NCBI GenBank assembly: GCA_022592445.1
Contig: JABYQR010000464.1
Coordinates: 1-30,971, forward strand
Length of the DNA stretch: 30,971 bases
Source: Cytidiella melzeri
Lineage: Eukaryota > Basidiomycota > Agaricomycetes > Polyporales > Irpicaceae
Direction of reading: 5' to 3'
Positions 17,982-28,668 of this stretch are shown here, piece by piece. A program made the position numbers and the translations under genes. How positions within the stretch are numbered: the stretch's first letter is position 1; the number at the start of each line of letters is the position of its first letter. Under the pieces are notes generated by a model. The model had not been told where the DNA came from and searched no databases. It saw only the letters and a list, made by a program, of their open reading frames with translations.

Positions 17982-20900
17982 ATGCCCAGACTTCCTCAGA
18001 CCCTGGAGAAACCCGCGCTCATGTGGGCTTCGGAAGTAGATATCCCAAACTACCCTGGTCTTTACGTGTCTCCCAACGCGACCACTCTACCGAACTCCGT
18101 GCCTGGTAATCTAAAACCATTCTAAGGTCGCGGTCGCCTGCCAAACCCTTGGACATGGCTCTTCCCGAGACATGTCAGCCAACAGCACTACTGGACCGCG
18201 CTGAGCCCGAAGCAGATAAAACGCGCTGGTCTGCTGGATCCGTTAAATAAGATTGAGCTTGTGGAAGGCCCTAACAACCAGTACAGACTCAAGAATGTGG
18301 AAGAGTGGCGTCGCCTTGAGATGTTCTTGCGCAGATTGCTTGTCCACATGCATCAATGTTTTCCCCTGTCGGCACGCACGCCCCTCCTCGTCCAGGTCGA
18401 GAACAATATGTTTCCTTGGCCAGAGGCGTACGGCTACAACCACAGCTGGCCTTCCCCAAAGCAAGCCAAACAGTGCCTGAAGACTGTGCGCGCAGTTTTC
18501 GTGATCAGCATCGCAAAAGTGACGTTCGCAGGCCATCTTTTACCCAAGCACTGGGTGGAAACGTTGCTCGAGAGGAAAATGATTTCTATAGACAAGGTGA
18601 ACTCAGTCCTCGACTCTACCATCTGTCGAGTCGCCGACCATGCCACATCAATGCCCGTTGAGAGGTTGGGACTCATCGTCGACCTCACCGTCGCTTCCTG
18701 GGGCTCGTCTTTCGAACATGTTGAGGACATGATTACCAGGTTCTCCTTGCCTGTCTGGCTGTATTTCGGGCGCCGACCAGCAATCTCTTCGCATCCTTGG
18801 TCAAGAGAATATCTGCCTTCGGCAGCTGAGGTGCAAGCATCTCGCGCAGGGCCTGCTGCACGTTTGGACGACTTGGTTGAGGGACTCGAAGCCCCTCCCT
18901 CTACTGAAGACCTTGAGGCATGGTCCGGCCGTCAGGGGGGGTTCGCAAACTCTATCCCGTCATCTTCGGCTTGGGGTGGTCTGACATCAGGCAATCCTGA
19001 CGCGCCTCCATCCGCCTCGCCACCAGTCACCACTGTGTCGCGCCCTCTTGGCCCTCCTCTTGTCTCTACCCTCAGGCGAGATCCAACCACAGATCAGGCT
19101 CTGGGTGAGACACCTGAGCAATTCTTTGCGAGGGTGGATGAACGCAATGCTGAAAGGCGTGCCAAGATGAGTCATCGTGAGCAGGCTCAGGTGGAAGCAA
19201 GGGAGACGTTACACGCTGCTCTCGAGCTCCCGAATGCCAGCCACCGTTGCCGGGTATTCGTGTGGTCACTAGACCACAGCGGTTGCTACATCAGAACCTA
19301 CGTTGGCCGCAACAAGTGGAGAGATGCATGGGCCAACTCTTCCCACTCGCAGCGCATGTATGATCCTGTGCGCAACGAATACAATATCTATGAAGGACTC
19401 GACCCATTCGCATTGACCGAGGACGAGGAATTTACGGCAGATTGGGAGGACGAATACACCACGGCGATAGTCCAGAGTTTCAAAACTCTGAACCCTGCTG
19501 TTGCTGACTCTCCGTCATCCAGCGGGCTGCAACTGCCTGCTCGTGACTGCTCACCTCAATATCGCCCTCGCTCCCCTCGACACCGCTCTCATTCTCCTCG
19601 ACGTGGCTCTCATTCTCCTCGACGTCGCTCCCGCACTCCTCAACATCAATATCGTTCTTCTCGATGTCGCTCTCGCACCCCACAACACCGCTCTCGTTCC
19701 CCTCGGCGCCGCTCTCGCACACCTCAACGCTGCTCTCGTTCCCCTCGACGCCGCTCTTGTTTGCCTGCACGTAGTCGCTTCTATACCTCCTCTCGCGCAC
19801 TCCCTTCTCGCCACTTGCAGCGTCCTCAGTCTCCACAGCCGAGTGCCTCTACCAGTACAACCGCATCCTCGTCTGCGCCTAGAGCTCGTTCTCCCATAAG
19901 CGAGTTACCACAATGTACTGGCATCAGGTTCAATACGGCGCTGACGCTGCGCTATGGCCTCATTGAGTACTCAGAGCAAATGGTTTACAGGGACGTGGGA
20001 GCCCTGCTGACAGAAGAGAAGGTCAACAATCTCATGGCAAACCGCCAAGAGAAAGTCCTCAAGGAGTATTTGATGCCAATGCAGGACCTGTTTACCTACC
20101 TCTCGGAGTCTCCGAGCGCGTTCAAAATGCCTCCACCCATCCTTACCAATCTTGTCCCTGGCAGTGCACCAGGATACCCATTACATCGTTGGACGGACAT
20201 AATCGTCGAGGCTGTCTTTGACAAAGAACGTGTTCCTTGGTATTTCATTTCTGCTCAAAATGCACGGGATAACGACATGCCGTTCTCAATTTGCCTGCCT
20301 GACCCCGTCACCGTGAACCACCTCCTGCGATCTAACGTCAGCTCATCAATGTTTGACGTAACTCGCACATTGCTTACCTGGGGAGTGCGATTCCATACGT
20401 TCCGGCCACTTGAGAACCTGCGGCTGCTCTGGGCGTTGCCCCCAATGCCCATGTTTTTCAATCAAGTGCCGCTGGGCCTCGGACTCGTGGAGCATGGTTA
20501 CAGGTTTACACTCGCCAATTATGAGGCTTATGTTGCTAAGCGCGATAGTGTCATCCACAGCTTCCAGGGTCGCGCCGCTTTGCAACGAGGTGGTCTACTG
20601 TGGCGACTGGCTTGTGACTCGTTTGGAGACGACTCAGAGGTCTACCGCGGTCCAAGTGCGTATCAAACGCACAATAGCCATCAAGTACTAGGTGGTCGGG
20701 ATTATGTAGATGATGCTCTGTCACAACACCTAGAGGATGTAATATGTGGAGTGTACAGGTCAAGCCGGGTAAATGCTCTGCCTGTTGGACAACTACCACA
20801 GCTAATATTAAGTACCTCAGAACGTGCCGAAGAGGGACCCGATCGCACCATGTTCCAGTCGTGGTGGCCAACATCAGCTACGTGGTCGCAGTCGGGGATG

Positions 20901-21092
20901 ACTCTTGACTATTGGAGTGCCGGGGATGAACAATTCTTCGTCAAACATTGCAAAAATATACTCAAGGGGGCTGTGCAACCAAAATCCGTTCAAGAGTGGC
21001 GCAAAGCCCTGGTGCACAGAAAGACTCAGAAAACCAACACTGTCAACAATGTGTGGTATCTCTCCTCTCGTGCTTTGCCGACTCCTTCGTAG
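17982..21092 (+). CDS. uncharacterised agaricomycete-type protein with RS-repeat domain, in-frame TAA near 5' end
   Basis: From the ATG at 17982 one frame runs 1037 codons to the stop at 21090-21092, broken only by TAA at 18123-18125. The segment around it is coherent on both sides (YPGLYVSPNATTLPNSVPG, then PNPWTWLFPRHVS). The TAA lies inside a 21-nt GT...AG stretch (18105-18125) whose removal would keep frame, but 21 nt is very short for an intron. The N-terminal part (VEEWRRLEMFLRRLL, FPWPEAYGYNHSWPS, GLIVDLTVASWG, LPVWLYFGRR) matches a repetitive agaricomycete family of unknown function. The centre has about nine 7-residue RS units (HSPRRRS, RTPQHRS, RSPRRRS). The C-terminal part holds FSICLPDPVTVNHLLRS and QSVQEWRKALVHRK-type motifs. 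Downstream of the TAA a 5'-truncated product of over 900 residues would still be possible. Confidence 0.65.
19561..19780 (+). repeat. 21-nt coding tandem repeat encoding RS/TP heptads
   Basis: Imperfect 21-nt units encode alternating SPRRRS and TPQHRS heptads, resembling the RS domain of splicing-related SR proteins. Periodicity also opens long antisense frames, which I do not regard as genes. Confidence 0.85.
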
Positions 21093-22568
21093 TGTTGTTT
21101 TTCCCAACTTCGCCTGTTGCATACGTGGCTTGAGGCCCTCTTGTTCGTATGATGTATCAGATTCGTGTCATCCATTCAGCTCGCTGCTTCTATCACAACT
21201 CCAGTAATATTATAATACTATGATCAGCTTATCGCGAGCAGAGGTTACGGAATGAGGGGAAAATTGTGTCAATGACTTGATTGCTTACAGCGTGAGTCAA
21301 ATTCTTCCGTACTGCGACAGTGTCAATGATGCGCAAAAAGGCATGAGATTCGGTGATGTAGCTATCAATAATAAGGTAAATGCATTTCTCAAACCACTGC
21401 CCTTTTCAAACCATCGGACGATATGTCCTCGCTGGGAGGTCAATGTAAGTCACTGTGCAGCAATGGGAGCTTCAATTTCGTCAAGGTCGATGTCAATGGC
21501 CTTCAATGCCGCATAGTATTAGTTACATTACAATTCATAAGAAGTATGAAACCGAGATAACAGATATGTATTAGAGTTATTAGTTACCAGTAAGTAACAG
21601 TAGTGACCCGCGACTTGAACAAAAATGGACCTGGTCCGTGCGCATGTATGAAAAGTATATAATAAGGTCCTTCTCACAGTGTTGCCCCCAGTAGTACTAG
21701 TTTAACCAAATAATAAAATATGGTATACCTCTAATAAGCAGTTTGAGAGATATAACACTTCATTAAGTCAAAACGTTAACACTCACATTTTATACTATCA
21801 CTACCATTACAATTTAAACTATCTAATACTGTAACGCATCCAATATCATAATATAATAATAGTGATGCAATAATAAATATACAAGAAACAACCTTAAATT
21901 TGGATCAGTAAATGATTAAACAAATATGATAAGATGGTCATAGGGGTCCAATCAGGAGCCGCCTCAGGATTAGACAGCCAGCCTCGCGATGCAATCGCGA
22001 TGTGTTGCATGTGTCTCACAAGGCATTGTGATGTGACCAAAATGGATGCTCAGGCGGCCTCGCGATAGGACGCATGTGTCTCATGAGGCGTCGTGATGTG
22101 ACAGAACCGGATACTCAAGCGGCGTCAGGATTGGTGGCCACTACAGCGCTTGGCCTTGTGATGTGACTCACCTCCCTCGTGAGGGTTTGGTTCACATCAG
22201 CATGCCTCGGGAAGGCGCCTCATTCTCGGAGACTCCCGAGGCATCAAGACCCATTGTTTGCCGCCCACACCTTTTGCGACATGGTATATACTATCACGGA
22301 AAAATACCAGTTTGTATTTCTGAGCAATGTGGCAAGAATAGTGGAAGGTATACTCTTGACAGTGGAGGGGAGCGTGACAATGCCTCCTCGTGGGTTAGAA
22401 CTCCGACAAGCGCTGGTAACTAGCCAATGAGGTACTGAGGTCATGTTTTGTGCATCGTTTCGCCGTCCTCTCTATCGTTCTCCAGCTCAAACTACCCGAC
22501 ACTCTTTTGGAATACTCATTAATACTCTAATCCTAATTTTACTTCATTTTCACAAATTTTTGGGACCC
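21093..22568. other. non-coding interval, AT-rich then with decayed direct repeats
   Basis: 21093-21520 shows no gene; 21520-21930 is strongly AT-rich. From 21964 to about 22260 GC-rich repeats appear (separate entry). The 5' flank of the pogo-like gene starts here; I saw no clear terminal inverted repeat. Confidence 0.5.
21980..22160 (+). repeat. decayed direct repeats of about 65-75 bp
   Basis: Two diverged units share GCCTCGCGAT, GCATGTGTCTCA, GTGATGTGAC and CTCA-GCGG in the same order, with part of a third near 22150. The differences are mostly transitions, consistent with ageing by deamination. Confidence 0.7.
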
Positions 22569-24752
22569 ATGCCTCGTGCAAAAGTCTACCGCCAGGGTGT
22601 CAAGGAACTCGACGACCACGACAGTTTGGTACAGGAAGGTGCCGCAGGGATCCGGAGTGGCCTATACAAGAACCCCTATGATGCTGCGGAGATGTTAGGC
22701 TGCCCTAGCAAGAGGATTGCCATATGGCGCCGAGTGAATAGACTCACAAAGCCTTGGCAGTCAGCACACAGCCGACAACAGCTTCTTAACACCGTGCAGG
22801 AGAAGACACTGGTGTCATACATCATTTACCTGGGAGCTTCTGGAGTGCCGCTGTCAAAACGAACAATTTCCCCAGAGGTGGAGGCACTGTCGGGCTGTAA
22901 ACCTTCACGACGATGGGTCTACCGCTTCCTTCGTCGGCATCCTGAATGTACCCTAGGGCGGCCATCTGGGCTGGATCCGAAGCGTGCTCGTGCGTTCAAT
23001 TTTACCAATGCGAACGCACATTTTGAGCGGCTTCAGGCGGTTCTTGATGAGCATGACATCCCATGGGAGAACGTACACAACATGGATGAGATTGGGATTC
23101 AGCTGGGTGGCGGTCAAAAAGGGACTGGCAAACTGTACCTTTTCTCTGCCGCTGATAAAAGCCGCTACCTTCAGAAGAGCGACGACTTGGAGCTGGTGAC
23201 GATTCTCGAATCAGTATGTGGCGATGGCACTGCTCCTGTGAAGCCATGCTTCGTCTTTGCTGGGGTGAAGATGTGCGAGGAGTGGTTTGAGAACGAAGAC
23301 AATATCTTGTGAGCCTTATCCACTTATAGAATGAATACTCGAGTGACTTACCCAGTGTTCTATAGACTTGCAACCACCGAGAACGGCTGGACGTCCGATT
23401 TCGTCTGCAAGAGCTGGTTCGATAAGTGCTTCGTACCTGCGGCCAAAGCTCATGGAGATCCATCAAAACCCATTCTTCTTGTATACAATGGACATTTGTC
23501 CCACGCATCGCTTGAGATCATCGACCATGCTATTGCAAAAAATGTCATTCTCTATGAACTACCCCCTCACACCACTCACCGACTGCAACCTTGCGATGCC
23601 GGAGTGTTTGCGCCTTTGAAACGCGAGTGGAACAAGCGTGCGCAGGATGTGTTGGATGAGACTGGACAGTCAATGCAAGCAAGGGACGTGGTGCGCGTGT
23701 ACATGGAAGCGCAGAGTGTAGCCTTTAAGGAAGGCACAATCCAAAAGGCGTTTGCCAAGTCTGGTCTTGTGTCAGACGAATCTGGCAAGAAGCCATGGTG
23801 CAACATCAATCAGTTTGCTGCGTCTGACTTTGCACCAAGTATTCCCACCTCAACCACCCTCCATCTCCCTGAAGGCTTTCCCGCGGACTACGGTGACAGC
23901 ATCTTCGAGTCTGCCAGTGGTGAGGAACCTCAGACTATGTTAAGCCCTGCGTACAAATCATCATCCGAAGAAGGATCTGACGACGAGTCCAAAACAGAGT
24001 CTGACGTTGAGGAAGAACGTCGCAGAGCAGCCCGTCGACGTAGCCACGCACCTTCTGCCACCGTTGCCAATGAACCACCTCCTTTTCCTGCACCTTTGTC
24101 TACCACCCTGTCTCCTCCGTCAACTTCAGCTGTAGCCGCCACCACCCCATCACTTTCCACACGCACCTCTGCAGCCACGAGCACACCTGTCATACCTCAC
24201 TACCCAGACTCCGACACCGACAACGAGGCCAGCCAGCTCATGTCTCCAAACTCTCGTGCAAAGAAGTATAAACAACAGCGCAATAGGGCCAGATCTCAGC
24301 AGGACGAAGCAACAGCGCATGCTATATTGGCGGGGCGTGCTATCGGTGACCTGCAAAGGAAGCTGAATACCAAACGAGACAAGCGAACAAATGATTGCAG
24401 CGTTACCGTTGGCGGTCGAGTTGTCACCACACAGGAGGGCCGTGCTAAGGCTTTGGAGCAGAAGCAAGCTCGGGCGGAAAAGGAGAACAAAGCGGAGGAG
24501 AACAAGCAGAAGAAGAATGACAACGAGTTCGAGAAGAGACGGCGACGGGCAGACCTTGGTAAAGAGGGCATGGTGTTCACCGGAGCGTTGGCATACCAGA
24601 AGCACCCTATGCTGGTTGATATTGCGTGGTGCATGGACCTTGATGAGGCTGGCACGCGAGAGCAGCTCATTGGGCGAATTACGGCGCACATCGATGAAGA
24701 GCCAGCTTTGCGCGCAGATTCCTGTCACGGAGACGAAGCTCGATGCAACTAA
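22569..24752 (+). CDS. pogo/Fot-like (DDE_1) transposase with altered second catalytic residue
   Basis: Two exons, 22569-23308 and 23366-24752, joined by a 57-bp GT-AG intron; 2127 nt, about 708 residues. N-terminal DNA-binding part: a helix-turn-helix (NPYDAAEMLGCPSKRIAIWRR), then a CENP-B-like second domain (LVSYIIYLGASGVPLSKRTI, GCKPSRRWVYRFLRRHPE). Catalytic core: ENVHNMDEIGIQLG (first D), WFDKCFVP, ILLVYNGHLSH, LPPHTTHRLQPCDAGVF (D) and LKREWNKRAQDVL. In the family the middle motif reads DGH; here codon AAT gives N, so the enzyme is probably inactive or unusual. The C-terminal third is acidic, then Ser/Thr/Pro-rich, then a charged coiled coil (KQARAEKENKAEENKQKK), and ends in a SAP-like helix pair (LVDIAWCMDLDEAGTREQLIGRI). 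The ATG at 22569 (MPRAKVYRQ) precedes the conserved domain; no stop breaks the frame. Confidence 0.85.
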
Positions 24753-26570
24753 AAGGGACACGATGTGGAAGATGACAAAGACGTGGTGGCAGGCTTGAAG
24801 CACAATGCTCTCACCAGCTATCAAACTTTATGCAAGTTGCTAGCCCAGTAAAGACCAAGTTAGTATTGTGACTACCAGCTATGTAGTACAAGAGGGGGTT
24901 GCTTACCTAGCCCAGTAAAGACCAAGAGGTCGAGATGGGGGGCTAGGAGCATACATGTAGCAGTATATATAGACTTCAGGGACCTGCGCACAGACCATGT
25001 TGAGGGCAGGCTTTGCAAGAAGCCGTGTGAACGAAGAACAAAAGAACTACCTAAAGGAGAACAATAGCTATTGTCTAGACCTTGCCAAGAACTTTATTCG
25101 TGAGAGAATCTATCTAAAAGGAGACCAACTATTGTATTCCATTCCCACACCTGTGAGAACATCCTTCCATAAAGAGAACAATAAGGAAAGAACAAAAGGA
25201 GTCCATGTGGACATCATTTATGACATCAAACCCTAGCTATGGGCTGAGCCATGTGGTTGTAGCCATGTGGTCTTACTTAAGCTAAGTCACATGCCAGTGT
25301 GACGTAGTAGCAAGTAATGTGACCGTGTGGAGCGTCTAAGCCACGTGATACGGGCGCTTAATAGACGTGCAAAGGGAGTTTATGCAGAGAAGGTTGCAAC
25401 TGAGCTGCAGCCCGGAGTTTTATAGATAAAAACAAGAGGTAAATTGCGAAAATTAAGGGCTAGTCAGGCCATCCATGACAATTCCCGCTTCATCGGTCTG
25501 TGGCCTTCTTCCAAACGCGCCTCGAAACGGCCCGTGCTCGACGAGAGGGAGGGAGTATCTTCGCTATCCTCGAGTGACCCCCGGGCCAGTCAGTTGAAGC
25601 GACTGCATATTGATGATGTTAGTAACATTCCGTTGCAGCTTTTTAGCGACTCTGCGGTCGGGATTATGCCGCAGGGTGTAGTAGATACCTCTTCTAATGC
25701 ATAATTTCTTTACTCTCATTTCAAGTATAATTCTTAAAATTGTCAATCATTCATGTATATAGTACTTTCCTCCTAGGGAGCTCTCGAACGAAACGCTGCA
25801 CAGTGCATGCAAACGCCACGAAGTTTGCGGATCGCTCGGCATGTGCTGAGTTCAAACATTTGTGAGCGCTTGTGCGTGACTTGCTGTGACAGTTCTCAGA
25901 TTTTGGCGGGGGAAAGGTTACCTTCGTGCAGACCTTTTCTAGCATCTTTATCCCTCTCCAAATATTTGCAGAAATAGACTATCTATAGCCAATATACCAT
26001 ACTACATCACTGTAAAAACTCCGAGCGAAAAGGTGCACGGAGGAATGGGGGGGACCAGAAGTGAACTGCGTAGTTCACTTCTGGGTCATCAATAGTAGGC
26101 CAGTACACAAGCGCGCAATTTATTCACAGCCAGGAGATGCAACAGCATCCGAAGGACGATATGGCTGCCGGTGATGCAAATGAAAGCTACAGAACGTAAC
26201 AATGTGTCGTACCAGATCACGATCCCAAAATCTGACAAATTAATTGCATGGTTTTAACCGAGGAACCAAGATTGAGCCTGAGGAGGCTTTGAGGCGTGCC
26301 TGCAGGAGTGGTAGAAGGATCAACAAAAACCACCGCTGACCGTTGTGTCGGTGATTGGCATCGAAGGAGCACTGAACGTGAACGAACAGTTTGCGAATGG
26401 AGTATGGTTTTGAGTAGCAGGAGGCTGACCGAAAACATTACTCAACGTACTGTTTGTGTACAGCCGCTGGCTGGAGCACCGAGAGGAGTGCTTTGTCAAA
26501 AAGTGGACACAGACATAGCAGCTATAATTCCGTGTCGAGTTGCAGACCACCGATCCGTAACAACGAGGAA
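24753..26570. other. non-coding, LTR-like remnants, no convincing gene
   Basis: 24841-25440 resembles a minus-strand gypsy-type LTR: TATA-like GTATATATAGAC near 24964, TGTGACTACC at 24867 and AAGTCACA near 25284-25291 as possible ends, but the flanks do not show a target duplication. The 19-bp direct repeat TAGCCCAGTAAAGACCAAG occurs at 24841 and 24908. The rest holds only short frames, including a minus-strand one at 26320-26574 (TNSTLSNVFGQPP...) that I cannot assign, and the palindrome at 26055-26084. Confidence 0.4.
26055..26095. repeat. perfect 13-bp palindrome and right-hand copy of the 3671 inverted repeat
   Basis: CCAGAAGTGAACT, spacer GCGT, then AGTTCACTTCTGG at 26055-26084. The right arm continues to 26095 as the reverse complement of 3671-3694 (23 of 24 bases), followed by TA. 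Confidence 0.8.
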
Positions 26571-27008
26571 TCATTTGGCGGTTGGATTCTGCTCCAGCTC
26601 CTCGCCCTTCTCCCTCGACGTATACAGCTCAACTCGTGGGCCCGCGATCTCCTTCTCCAGCTCTCGTAGCTTACGCTTGCCAGCCAGGCCTGCATATGCA
26701 CTTTCCTCCTCCGATTTCTCTGGCTTGCCAAGTAGCCTGGCGTTCTGGTCTGCAGACAGACAGACACCGCGACGCAGATGGCGAGAGACGACCGGAGAGC
26801 TACTCAAACGGCTGACGCTGTGAAATTGGGGTGACTCAGACCGAGGTAGTGGGGACAAGGAGCGTGTTGGCAAAGGCAAGGGTGAAAGGTCCCTGCCCGG
26901 GTTATGAGCGAGCAGCGGGTTGTGCTTCGTCTTGAGAGTGAAGTTCTCCTGGTAGAGGCTCTTGCACAACGTGGACGTCAGCCCGAGCTCTAAGATGTGT
27001 AGAAGCAA
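26571..27008 (-). pseudogene. possible degraded C-terminal fragment of a pogo-like transposase
   Basis: An open minus-strand segment of about 145 codons reads LCKSLYQENFTLKTKHN, a Ser/Pro-rich spacer, then a charged helix (EKSEEESAYAGLAGKRK, RELEKEI). The order of helix, proline-rich spacer and charged coiled coil resembles the tail of pogo/Fot transposases in basidiomycetes, but no catalytic motif is visible and neighbouring frames (27042-27429) give no coherent upstream exon. Assignment is weak; it may be chance. Confidence 0.25.
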
Positions 27009-27808
27009 ACACGGTTTTTTTCAGTTCGGTGCACACGGACGTTACGTTGAGGCGTTGTCAGTAGACGTACAGTCATCCAGTCCTCCACGGCAGCCGAAAG
27101 AGGGTGCCCGCGAATCAACCAACCAAGTGGCTACACCTACAGGAGAGTTGAGGATCATGTCTCTAGGATCGAAAGGCGTGTATTGGGGCGGCGGTTGGAT
27201 GGGTAGCGACCGCCTCATCTTTGCAGACGACGTGCTTTGAGAGAGCATGGTTCACAGTAACAAGATTGGGATGATGTGGTGTACTGAGACTAGGCAGTGA
27301 GAGTGAGCAGCAAGAGGAAGGGGAGGTCGCTGTGGATGTTTGAAAGTGGTTGTGCCCTTGGTTGAACGTCTGTGAACGATGCTGCAGGTTGAGTCGTGGT
27401 GCTGTAGCGGCGAAGTAGACAGAATACAAATTGCCGTGTCAGCTTCAGGTGCGGTCAATTCTAACCTGTTCGTCGTGTTTGTCGCTATGATGAAATTGCT
27501 TCCAAGAGCATGCCGGCTTGCCGTGATCTGAGTCATCCCTCGCAGATCTTGCACGCCCACCAGCAGGGCGGGAGTCCGCTGGTTATTCCGCCTTTGGGAT
27601 GCCCGTCGGGACTAGCTTTCATGTACAAAAGAATAATAACGTAGTTAGTTTTGAAATATTATGGATATTCGTACAAGGGATAACAAAATCGGCTTGCGCG
27701 CACTTCCCGCAATAGACGCCGAACGTTTCCCACGACAACGAGAGAATTTAGAACGACCTGTTCTGCGGTTTCCCGGCTGCTCCCAAACATCTTCCTCCTG
27801 CTACCAGT
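27009..27808. other. non-coding interval upstream of the Harbinger-like gene
   Basis: Only low-complexity minus-strand frames (Ser/Pro/Thr-rich) are open. A GC-rich stretch near 27555-27612 (GGGCGGGAGTCCGCTGG and GGGATGCCCGTCGGGA) could include a Harbinger terminus, but its partner would lie beyond the window. Confidence 0.4.
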
Positions 27809-28649
27809 ATGAGCTCTCGTCCTATTCCTCAAACTCAGCTTCAAGATATTCTCTGTGCCCACAGTGCCAACATCCAGTTTCTCGCAAGTTCTCTTGAAGA
27901 TGAATTGGATATTGAGGCACTTATAGATAGCCTTGTGCCAGACGAGGTACTAAACAACATTCCAGATGAAGCAGCAACTTTCCTGCGCCATCTAGGGATT
28001 GACATCCTTTCAATTGCATACATGCTAAATGCTAGAGGTCCGCGGGGGCCTTACAATCAGATTGAGAAATGTCATGAGTTCTTCAACAAAGCACTGTCAT
28101 GGCCTGACAGCGATTTCCGTCATGAGTTTCGGTAAGCTGTTTATTTTATACTACATGAGCTATAGCTCGCATTCAATATAACACAGAGTTAGCCGTGCAA
28201 CCTTTGATTTTCTTGTTGGTCATTTGGAAGAAAATGATCTTTTTCTCTCGACTGGGCGTAAGCCACAGCATCCTGTCCGTTACCAGCTGGGCTGCTTTCT
28301 CATGCGGTATGGGCAGCTTGGTTCAAATGCACAGTCGGTAGCGCATCGTATGGGTCTTGGAAAAGGTACAGTGCATGTATTCTGCAGGTATGTGACTTGA
28401 CTTTGGAGGAGCAATTGAGGTTATTCATAAGCAGCTATGTTATACAGGCGAGTAACCCAAGCTCTTTGAGAGCTTGGTCAAGACATCCTGGTATGGGGAG
28501 ACAATGCTTGCCATGAGGAGTCAAAGCAGCATTTTGGTGCAAACAGCTCTGACCAATGCATTGGTGTTGTTGATAGAAGTCTTATACGGCTTACTAGCAT
28601 GCCTCACGAACAAGGACCATCATATTTATGTCGCAAAAAATTTCCTGCG
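27809..28649 (+). pseudogene. PIF/Harbinger-like transposase, nonsense mutation and 3' part displaced
   Basis: Exons 27809-28131, 28188-28387 and 28448-28649, introns of 56 and 60 bp. The spliced product reads HEFRVSRATFDFLVGHL, GRKPQHPVRYQLGCFLMRYG, VAHRMGLGKGTVHVFCRRV, DQCIGVVDRSLIRLTSMP and YLCRKKFPA, the standard order of a HARBI1/PIF-type DDE nuclease; the D of VVDRS is the first catalytic residue. TGA at 28467-28469 replaces what is normally an arginine codon in RVTQAL-ELG (CGA to TGA would explain it). The third exon ends at a GTATGA donor and 19 bp later the gypsy LTR begins. The rest of the gene, with the second D and E, should lie to the right of the retroelement, outside the window. 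The ATG at 27809 follows a short untranslated stretch. Confidence 0.82.
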
Positions 28650-28668
28650 GTATGATTTGGCTTTGTGA

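Noticed and set aside
19480..19836. 118-codon antisense frame rich in Glu/Ser/Gly repeats
   Set aside because: Mirror of the 21-nt RS repeats; the sense frame is coherent over 1,000 codons.
24150..24824. long minus-strand frame with hydrophobic runs
   Set aside because: Antisense to the charged tail of the pogo-like transposase; the sense strand has family motifs.
24997..25236. 79-codon plus-strand frame in the LTR-like stretch
   Set aside because: Low-complexity Lys/Glu/Asn content inside probable LTR sequence, with no family resemblance.
24867..25291. possible solo LTR with TGTGAC...GTCACA ends
   Set aside because: Flanking pentamers AGTAT and TGCCA do not match, so no target duplication supports these ends; kept only as LTR-like DNA.
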